Source: Candidatus Poribacteria bacterium (lineage in GTDB: Bacteria; Poribacteria; WGA-4E; WGA-3G). From it: a DNA stretch of 64,000 nucleotides. Under the pieces are notes generated by a model. The model did no database searches. It worked only from the letters and a program-made list of their open reading frames with translations, and was not told the DNA's origin. The translations under genes and the position numbers were made by a program. Positions 54,903 to 61,398 of this stretch are shown here, piece after piece (within the stretch, counting starts at the first letter, position 1; every line of letters starts with the position of its first letter). Location of the stretch: the NCBI GenBank assembly GCA_028821605.1, contig JAPPFM010000027.1:18281-82280 (forward strand), written 5' to 3'.

Positions 54903-55017
54903 ACGTTCTCTATCGGTGCAAATATTGTTATTTCCACTGGCGAAGTTTCTAACTGCGCCCTTTTCTATATTAGACGTAAACTCAATGAAAACGTTGAGTT
55001 TTATTGGCAAAACGGGC

Positions 55018-55046
55018 TTGACACAGTATCACAAATTGCCTATAAT
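55018..55046 (+). promoter_or_regulatory. Perfect-consensus promoter for the PhyH gene
   Basis: TTGACA (55018-55023), a 17-base spacer and TATAAT (55041-55046) match consensus at all 12 positions. It lies 58 bases before the ATG at 55105 on the plus strand. Confidence 0.8.
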
Positions 55047-55104
55047 TTCCTTAAAATTAACGAACGTGTTACGTTTAGCTTATTAAGTAAGGAGCAGGAA
55101 AAAA

Positions 55105-55941
55105 ATGGTATCTCCATACTTGACGTATGTCCAACGAAAAGAATGGGAAAAAGAGGGATTTCTGATCATCAAAAACGTGCTTTCGTCTGCTGAGATTGAG
55201 ACACTTTTGACAGCTGTCGATTCAGCAATTGCAACCTATGTCCAAGAAACACCGAACCTACAAGGCGATAATCCGTTTGGAAAAGGTGCCTATACGATTA
55301 TCCGTGCGATTGAGCGAACAGATGCTCTCGATCCACTCACCGATCACCCACACACCTTCGGCACGATCCTTTCGCTGATGGGACCCTATCTCCAAATCAT
55401 GGGAACGCAAATCTATGTTCGGCACCCAGATGTTGACGCTTTGATGGGATTTCATACGGATGCCGGTCCCTCACTCCAACGGATTCATCCGCATCCGGAT
55501 AGTCTACCGCTCCAATTCAAAATCCAGTTTTTCCTAACGGATCTGACCGAACCAAATCAAGGGAATTTTATGTGTGTACCCGGCAGCCACAAGATAGATT
55601 TCCCTGAAAACGGATTTAAAAAGGGTGAGTATCCCGAAGGTGCGATTCAGGTCATTGCCGAGGCAGGGGACGCAGTAATCTTTCCGTGGGCGTTATGGCA
55701 CGGTGTCGGACCGAATCAAACGGATCGTATCCGCAAAAGCGTCACCTTCCGTTATGGACAGATGTGGTCCCGTCCTTATGACTATGACAAACTCCCCGCG
55801 GACGTTCTCGCACGGATGACACCACGCCGCCGAAGGCTGTTCGGCGACATGGGCGAAGACCATCATCCAACCGATTATTTCAAACCCCACGATCAGCTTG
55901 AAGTTATTTGCGCTGACGAATGGAATGTCCCACTCCCATGA
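55105..55941 (+). CDS. Phytanoyl-CoA dioxygenase (PhyH) family protein
   Basis: The 278-residue protein has the Fe(II)/2-oxoglutarate ligands MGFHTDAGPS (HxD near residue 115) and ALWHGVGPNQ (distal His near 200), with DRIRKSVTFRYGQ giving the 2-oxoglutarate Arg. AAGGAG lies 11 bases before the ATG. A consensus promoter precedes it. It is a single-gene transcript, divergent from recG. Likely a hydroxylase of an unidentified small molecule. Confidence 0.9.
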   Translation: MVSPYLTYVQRKEWEKEGFLIIKNVLSSAEIETLLTAVDSAIATYVQETPNLQGDNPFGKGAYTIIRAIERTDALDPLTDHPHTFGTILSLMGPYLQIMGTQIYVRHPDVDALMGFHTDAGPSLQRIHPHPDSLPLQFKIQFFLTDLTEPNQGNFMCVPGSHKIDFPENGFKKGEYPEGAIQVIAEAGDAVIFPWALWHGVGPNQTDRIRKSVTFRYGQMWSRPYDYDKLPADVLARMTPRRRRLFGDMGEDHHPTDYFKPHDQLEVICADEWNVPLP

Positions 55942-55989
55942 AGACACCGCACTCGGTAAATTATCAAAATATGTACGGACATTCCTATA

Positions 55990-56112
55990 GTGCATTATCG
56001 AAATGTGTAGGGGCACCCCTTGTGGGTGCCCACTGGCAAAGGGACCGGGCCTCCTTCTACAATCATGGTGCATTATCAAAATGTGTAGGGGCACCCCTTG
56101 TGGATGCCCACT
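55990..56112. repeat. Two copies of a 45-base hairpin repeat
   Basis: Copy 1 (55990-56034) and copy 2 (56068-56112) differ at two of 45 positions. Each contains GGGGCACCCC then a loop and a second inverted GGGTGCCC-like arm, so each can fold into alternative hairpins. They lie between a plus-strand PhyH gene and the end of the minus-strand phosphoesterase gene. Confidence 0.8.
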
Positions 56113-56139
56113 ATAATGATGGTTGAAACTGATTCCGGA

Positions 56140-57774
56140 CTACTGCACTCGGATGATTCTGCGTCCTGTGAAGGTTTGACCAAACATATCAGTTGTACGA
56201 ACATAGATAACGTGCGTTCCTTTCGGAACATTCGTTGGGAGCTGCGCTTGCCAGATATGCGTTGATTTTGCAATTCCGCTAATCCCTCGTCCCCTTTGTG
56301 GCAGTTCACCCTCTTCCTTTAACTGGGACTTCAGTGTTTCTCGAAGGGCGGTATGCAGTCTCCGTTCAAGCTGGTTCGTATCGTCCCGTGCCTTGAGTGC
56401 TTTATAGTACGGGTCTTCCTGAGGCGTATAGGTCATTGGTCGCCATTCCCCAACTTCACCCAGACGGATTTCAACCGTTGAGCGTTTGGTGCCGCCAAAA
56501 ATGTTAACGATGACATCTGTTTCGCCGGTTTCTGCTGATGCAACTTCCCAGGGTGCCCAGATATTCATCTGATAATCCGCTGGACGACGAGCGGCTTTAA
56601 ACCGAATTGAATATTGATTCCCACTGAATGTGAAGATGCCATATCCGTTCGGCGCACCATCTCGCATGGTTGTGTGGGGAATCCCGATTTCATCAAGTGC
56701 ACCCCGCCACCAAGACCCTGATGTCGTCGCATGATTGTGGTGATGATGTGGGTCGTCCCCATGCCAACCGTGCTCCGGTCCAACGAAGTCATCCCGTTGG
56801 ATGTGCGTGTGTGCTGACAGAGATAGCGTGTGGGGACGGTCGCCGAGTAGATTCATCAATTGCTTCACATCGCGCATCTCGGTCAACGGAATATGTAGGG
56901 ATATAACAACAAGCTGATCTTTCGGCACGAAAGCGAGGTCGTTTCGAATGAAGGTCAGCTGCTGTTCTCCCACCTCACTCAAGTAGCGAGGGTTGTCTTC
57001 TTCATCGCGGTGAAAGTACACATTGTCGATGTTGATGAAATGGACAGGTCCCCAATCAAATGAATAGCACGCAGGACCGTAAACACGTTCAAAGGTCTCA
57101 TCGGCGTACCGGTCGTCCGTAGCGAGAAAGTTCATATCGTGATTACCGTGGACGTTGTACCACGGTATCCCAACGGTAGCCATCACTGCGTTAAGTGGGT
57201 GAAATAAGTCCAAATCATCGCCTACCAAATCGCCAAGGCTGATTCCGAACACCGCATCCGTTCCAATAATTTCTTCAACGACATCATGTGCTAACCACTC
57301 AATCTCTTGCATATTATAGGGCTGTGTATCCCCGAAGACAAGTGCCTTGAAGGTATCCGGTTCGGGCTGTTCAGTGAGTGGGAAATCAATAGATGCCGGT
57401 AATGGACCGGTTGGTGCGATACCAGCATACTTCAGTCCTTCTGGTGAACCGTGCGGTTTGTGAATGTAATAAAATCTTGGAAGACGATTTTCATCAACCG
57501 GTGTCATGAACCCACGGGGCTTAATGACAAAGAGAATGGTGTCATCGCTGACTGCGAGCGAGTATTGCCCGTTGGCATCAGTTTGGACAACATCCTGCCC
57601 ATTAGAGACGCGAACCCCAGGCAGCCCCTTCTCGTTGTCGTCCATCACTTGGTTTCCGTTTGTATCCAGAAATACAGTACCAGTTGCGGTTGCATTTTCT
57701 GCGACACTGTTTCCAATTGCGTAAAAAATCAAAATGGCGATTAAAGCCACAAATCTCCACTGTTTGTAAACCAT
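56140..57774 (-). CDS. Secreted calcineurin-like metallophosphoesterase with N- and C-terminal accessory domains
   Basis: The 544-residue protein has a signal peptide (about 1-25). An N-terminal Cna-B/SdrD-type or MetallophosN domain (about 28-120) includes GTVFLDTNGNQVMDDNEKGL and GVRVSNGQDVV. The phosphoesterase core (about 140-350) has FGDTQPYN, SLGDLVGDDLD, VHGNHDMN, SLHIPL and SAHTHIQRDD, which give the five metal-binding motifs. A C-terminal MetallophosC-like domain follows (about 360-540). It should cleave phosphoesters outside the cytoplasm. It lies 22 bases after the PhyH gene, forming an operon with it. Confidence 0.9.
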   Translation of the reverse strand: MVYKQWRFVALIAILIFYAIGNSVAENATATGTVFLDTNGNQVMDDNEKGLPGVRVSNGQDVVQTDANGQYSLAVSDDTILFVIKPRGFMTPVDENRLPRFYYIHKPHGSPEGLKYAGIAPTGPLPASIDFPLTEQPEPDTFKALVFGDTQPYNMQEIEWLAHDVVEEIIGTDAVFGISLGDLVGDDLDLFHPLNAVMATVGIPWYNVHGNHDMNFLATDDRYADETFERVYGPACYSFDWGPVHFINIDNVYFHRDEEDNPRYLSEVGEQQLTFIRNDLAFVPKDQLVVISLHIPLTEMRDVKQLMNLLGDRPHTLSLSAHTHIQRDDFVGPEHGWHGDDPHHHHNHATTSGSWWRGALDEIGIPHTTMRDGAPNGYGIFTFSGNQYSIRFKAARRPADYQMNIWAPWEVASAETGETDVIVNIFGGTKRSTVEIRLGEVGEWRPMTYTPQEDPYYKALKARDDTNQLERRLHTALRETLKSQLKEEGELPQRGRGISGIAKSTHIWQAQLPTNVPKGTHVIYVRTTDMFGQTFTGRRIIRVQ

Positions 57775-57796
57775 GCTAATCCTCCTTGTAATCCCA

Positions 57797-58732
57797 TTAT
57801 TCCAATCCCCACTCCTGGCGGAGTTCCTCTATCGGTTTGTAACTTGCGCCTTTGTTGTAAAAATTACCGAGCCAACTGCCGTCTTCACGGAAAAAGAAGC
57901 GGTCATCTTTCTCTTCGCGAGCGAGTTGGTATCGCGTATCGATGCTGATACGATAGCGGTCAGAGCGATTCGGGGCACTGCTGTGCATCATGTAAAGTCC
58001 AAAGATAATAACATCCCCCGGCTGAAAATGCGCTGTTGCCAACGTGAATCCGAATTTCTCAACCATCTCACATGGATTAGTGCTGAACACAGCTTCCGTC
58101 AAATCGCTATCCATATCGGTCGCGCCGTATGTGGACTTTAACCGATCGTGCCGATGGGAACCGAGGCAGATGACAAGGGGTCCATTTTCCAGACCAATGT
58201 CTGTCAATGCGCTCCACATCGTGTACCGGTTCTGTGTGCCTCGCCCGACGTAAACGCTATCGTAGTGGAAATGGTTGTGTCCACCCTTCGCCATGCAGCG
58301 AAGCCATCGTTTGTCAAACGTAATGACCGAACCACCGAGGAATTCTTCGTAGAACCGCATCGTTCGTTGGCTATCCACAACATCAAGAATCGGTTTGGCA
58401 TGCGCCACCTCAGTTTGCCGAAAGAAACTAAATGTCTGATTCGCTTCGCCGATGATACCCTCTTCAACCGAAGTGTCCGGCTTTAACCCACCGTTTTGCG
58501 CAATCGCTTGCAATGTCCAATGTGCCGCTCTCTCCGCATCCTTTCGCGGATGGAACCCTCGAATAAAGAGGTATCCATCCTCACGCATCTTTCTGTGCAA
58601 CGCATTCGGATTGTTGAGAAGTGAGCTGGAATCTACTAATTCGACGATCTCCTCACCAAAATGAAAACGGTGCTCACCGAATTCAAAGGGTGTTCCCGCT
58701 GGGATCTTTTTCGGTGTCTTCAATGTTGTCAT
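57797..58732 (-). CDS. Phytanoyl-CoA dioxygenase (PhyH) family protein
   Basis: The ATG at 58732 (MTTLKTPKKIPAG) is chosen because the longer frame overlaps the nucleoside hydrolase; this gives 311 residues. NHFHYDSVYVG provides HxD as HYD near residue 160, and MMHSSAPNRSDRYRIS gives the distal His and 2-oxoglutarate Arg near 255. The enzyme is probably a hydroxylase. It starts four bases after the nucleoside hydrolase stop, so it is the middle gene of a three-gene operon. Confidence 0.9.
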   Translation of the reverse strand: MTTLKTPKKIPAGTPFEFGEHRFHFGEEIVELVDSSSLLNNPNALHRKMREDGYLFIRGFHPRKDAERAAHWTLQAIAQNGGLKPDTSVEEGIIGEANQTFSFFRQTEVAHAKPILDVVDSQRTMRFYEEFLGGSVITFDKRWLRCMAKGGHNHFHYDSVYVGRGTQNRYTMWSALTDIGLENGPLVICLGSHRHDRLKSTYGATDMDSDLTEAVFSTNPCEMVEKFGFTLATAHFQPGDVIIFGLYMMHSSAPNRSDRYRISIDTRYQLAREEKDDRFFFREDGSWLGNFYNKGASYKPIEELRQEWGLE

Positions 58733-58736
58733 ATCT

Positions 58737-59660
58737 TTAAGCAGTATGGTGCTGCAATTTCTCAAACAGATCCCTGAAAATCGCGTCCCGATTCACACTC
58801 GACGCAACACGCATGAGATGACGACTGTTATCAAAACTCCACGTCACCGCTTCTGTCAAGATGGGACTGTGAACGATTTCTGTCGGTACCCATGTCGGAT
58901 TGATGAGGTATGCTGTCGCAGATATATCCCATATCACCTTTGACCAAGCGAAATGGTCGCTTGAGTAGTCTTTAAAGATTTCCACGAGGTAATCTCCGAC
59001 TCTGCCTCTACCCTGCACATAGCGTTCCATCTCAGCAACTGTCGTGTGTAGATGTGAGACGACCCCGCGCGCTGGTAACCAAACGAATGGCACACCGCAG
59101 TCCAAAACCACTTGTGCACTCTGGAGGTCTTGCATAAGGTTGAACTCTTGGGTGTGGGGCCAGTACAACGGGTTACCACCAAGCCAGATAACGACGATGC
59201 GTTCGATGATTTCGGGTTCTAAGAGGATAGCGGAGGCGACATTTGTTATTGCACCGACGGCGGCGACGTAAAGCGGCTCTTCTGTACTGCTTGCCATTGC
59301 CCGTTCGATCATATCAGTCGCTGCATCGCTCGGAACGGGGGTCTCTCTATCGGAAAGAAATGCTCTGGAACCCCGATAGGCGAAGCCGTCGGCGGGGACA
59401 TTGAGGAAGTCCAAAAGCCGCAGAATTTCATCGTAGCTTTTCTCCATCCCGTCTTCGGCACTGTTTGAGCGGTTGTTATGGAAGGGTACGGCGTAGAGTG
59501 CCTCAACGTTGAGATGTTCAGGTGAGAGCAGTGCATGAACGACTGCAAACTGATCGTCGATTTCGTTATAGGTGTCAGTGTCAAGCACCATGCGCACTTG
59601 TCCCGTCGGGGGTTGGAGCATCTCAATACGTCTCGACTCCGACAGCGTTGGAAAATTCAT
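58737..59660 (-). CDS. Nucleoside hydrolase family protein
   Basis: From the ATG at 59660 the product has 307 residues. The diagnostic N-terminal aspartate cluster is LDTDTYNEIDDQFA near residue 28, which binds the active-site calcium in inosine-uridine preferring nucleoside hydrolases. VAAVGAITNVA near 135 and a later WLGG support the fold. It splits ribonucleosides or related N-ribosides into base and sugar. It is the first gene of an operon with PhyH and a phosphoesterase. A His near the C-terminus is not clear. Confidence 0.85.
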   Translation of the reverse strand: MNFPTLSESRRIEMLQPPTGQVRMVLDTDTYNEIDDQFAVVHALLSPEHLNVEALYAVPFHNNRSNSAEDGMEKSYDEILRLLDFLNVPADGFAYRGSRAFLSDRETPVPSDAATDMIERAMASSTEEPLYVAAVGAITNVASAILLEPEIIERIVVIWLGGNPLYWPHTQEFNLMQDLQSAQVVLDCGVPFVWLPARGVVSHLHTTVAEMERYVQGRGRVGDYLVEIFKDYSSDHFAWSKVIWDISATAYLINPTWVPTEIVHSPILTEAVTWSFDNSRHLMRVASSVNRDAIFRDLFEKLQHHTA

Positions 59661-59801
59661 AAGCAATTTGACCTTGTGAAATACATATTTACCTTAGTAT
59701 ATCACATCTGCAAAAAGATAGGAATTTCTTTCTGCTCCTGCTTATTCGGTAAGCGAAGTTTGATGAAGATTAAGAATTTAATCGGGTAATGTAGGTGTCC
59801 A

Positions 59802-59852
59802 TTGTCTGAAGCAGGATTTCCAAGATTCAAGGATTTTCAGGATTGTAGATTC
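59802..59852 (+). repeat. Dispersed TTGTCTGAA...GATT intergenic repeat, copy 2
   Basis: It begins TTGTCTGAAGCAGGATTT and continues with GATT-containing units to AGATTC, matching the minus strand of 32405-32460. Internal spacing of GATT words is about 9-11 bases. Confidence 0.7.
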
Positions 59853-59867
59853 TTAGGGACAAAGCAT

Positions 59868-59955
59868 CAGCCCCGTGGAGGTGGTATGTTTATAGAAAGA
59901 CGTTTTCGGTTCACATCTTAGCCCCAGCGGGGCGGAATGTCTATAGCAACTCCAT
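59868..59955 (+). repeat. Two AGCCCC...TATAG repeat units
   Basis: CAGCCCCGTGGAGG..ATGTTTATAG and TAGCCCCAGCGGGG..ATGTCTATAG are related units about 65 bases apart. In the second, GCCCC/GGGGC forms a perfect short hairpin. The two agree in their first and last portions and differ in the middle. Confidence 0.6.
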
Positions 59956-59981
59956 AGGTGTCAATATTAGTGTATAGGCTC

Positions 59982-60227
59982 CGTAGGTTGGGTTGAAAGG
60001 TGTTGGAGATCAACGGTAGGTCTTTCAAAATATATCAAACCTAATATACCCGCATAGACATAGAGAAACTTAGTGAAACCCAACGCTCTTTGCGTCAAGT
60101 GCCACAAACATAGGGGTAGGTTTTTGTTGGGTTTCGCTATCTCCTTGATTGATAGGACGGTATAGGGTGGTAAAAGTGCTTGGGATATCGGTATCGTTTT
60201 TCTCGGTTCCGCTCAACCCAACCTACG
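59982..60227. mobile_element. MITE-like element with 15-bp terminal inverted repeats
   Basis: CGTAGGTTGGGTTGA (59982-59996) and TCAACCCAACCTACG (60213-60227) are perfect terminal inverted repeats of a 246-base segment. A second perfect inverted pair, GAAACCCAAC (60075-60084) and GTTGGGTTTC (60126-60135), lies inside. It has no coding capacity, as expected for a non-autonomous miniature element. Direct target-site duplications were not obvious. Confidence 0.6.
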
Positions 60228-60314
60228 CTGCTATGATGTGTTTTTTCTAAAATTGGTCCCTATGGTCTATAGTTAGTTGTACCTCCAGCAGCACAGTAGG
60301 ATCCAATAGCAGAT

Positions 60315-61376
60315 TTATTCGTTGTCCCTCCGAAAAACCTCCATAAAAGATTCTGGGAGCTCATCAAAGTCTTTGGCTATTTTCACTTTCCCCTTCCACT
60401 GCCCACCGCGGCGTGGTTGCTTGCTGTCTTGTTTTGGGACTATTGGATCGAGTCGTTGTAGCCACTTTTCAACGAGGGCTTTGAAATCAGTGTTTCCTTG
60501 CTGTTCTGCTAATACCAAGGCAGTCTGGAGATCTGATCTTGCTTCATCAATATTTCCCAACTCAGCCTTTGCTACACCACGATGAGCGTACGCTTGGGCA
60601 CAGTCAGAATTTAGACGAATCGCCTCGGTAAAGTCTACAATAGCGGCATCAACTTCTTCCCTTATGATTTTCTGAACCCCCCGGTTGTGGTACGCTTCAA
60701 CGAAATGTGGATTGAGGCGAATTGCAGTATCATAATCGTCAAGGGCAGCATCGCGAGAACCTAATTCATTTTTGATATTACCTCGGTTGTTGTAAACTGC
60801 TGCATAATCCGGTTGCAACCGAATTGCCGTGTCGTAAGCAGAGAGTGCTTTTTCTGCCTTGCCTCCTTCCCGGAGGAGACAGCCGATCGAGAAAAAGGCG
60901 TGCGCAGCAAGTTCGCCATCGCTCAGTTCTGAGGCGTAAGGTGGTGGGTTATTGTTTTCGCTTGCAATTTCTACGGGTGTTTCCTCTGCCAATTCTGGAA
61001 ACAGTTCTGTCAGTTTCGGAACGTAGGCATCTTCATAGTTGACAATGATCCGAATGATGAATTTCATCAACGGGGACAAAGGATGACTTTGATTCTCACC
61101 AACGGAATAAATTAATTCTTCTAATACATCATCCAACCACTGATATTCATCTTCTGTCAGTTCGATGACACCGTAATGACCATGCCGTTGTCCAAAGTCG
61201 ATTAATTCATCTAATACCTCTACTAACCATTGGTAGGCAGTTTCGGGGTACGGCGGAGATACAACAGGTTCCGATGTGCGCGTTTGTACGGGTTTAGAGT
61301 TATCCAACAATTGGGGCATACTCGGCACTACATCTGTGAGTAAAAGATTATTTTCCGCAAATCTGAATGTTGACAT
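60315..61376 (-). CDS. TPR-repeat protein with antitoxin-like C-terminal tail
   Basis: The 353-residue protein has an unassigned N-terminal half (about 1-165) with two similar blocks YQWLVEVLDELIDFG and YQWLDDVLEELIYSV. About four TPR units follow (165-300: ALSAYDTAIRLQPDYAAVYNNRG and relatives). The last 30 residues, with GGQWKGKVKIAKDFDELPESF, resemble the tail of DUF2281/Phd-associated short antitoxins (typical GxxKGKIxxxxDFDxPLPE). No signal peptide is present. It is 22 bases downstream of the larger TPR gene. The antitoxin likeness is from memory of such tails. Confidence 0.75.
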   Translation of the reverse strand: MSTFRFAENNLLLTDVVPSMPQLLDNSKPVQTRTSEPVVSPPYPETAYQWLVEVLDELIDFGQRHGHYGVIELTEDEYQWLDDVLEELIYSVGENQSHPLSPLMKFIIRIIVNYEDAYVPKLTELFPELAEETPVEIASENNNPPPYASELSDGELAAHAFFSIGCLLREGGKAEKALSAYDTAIRLQPDYAAVYNNRGNIKNELGSRDAALDDYDTAIRLNPHFVEAYHNRGVQKIIREEVDAAIVDFTEAIRLNSDCAQAYAHRGVAKAELGNIDEARSDLQTALVLAEQQGNTDFKALVEKWLQRLDPIVPKQDSKQPRRGGQWKGKVKIAKDFDELPESFMEVFRRDNE

Positions 61377-61398
61377 TATTTACGCCTACCTCTGTTTA

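Larger units (their letters stand above)
59661..60314. other. Repeat-rich 654-base spacer
   Basis: It contains, in order, a dispersed GATT repeat (59802-59852), two AGCCCC...TATAG units (about 59868-59955) and a MITE-like inverted-repeat element (59982-60227). No supported reading frame is present. Confidence 0.7.
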
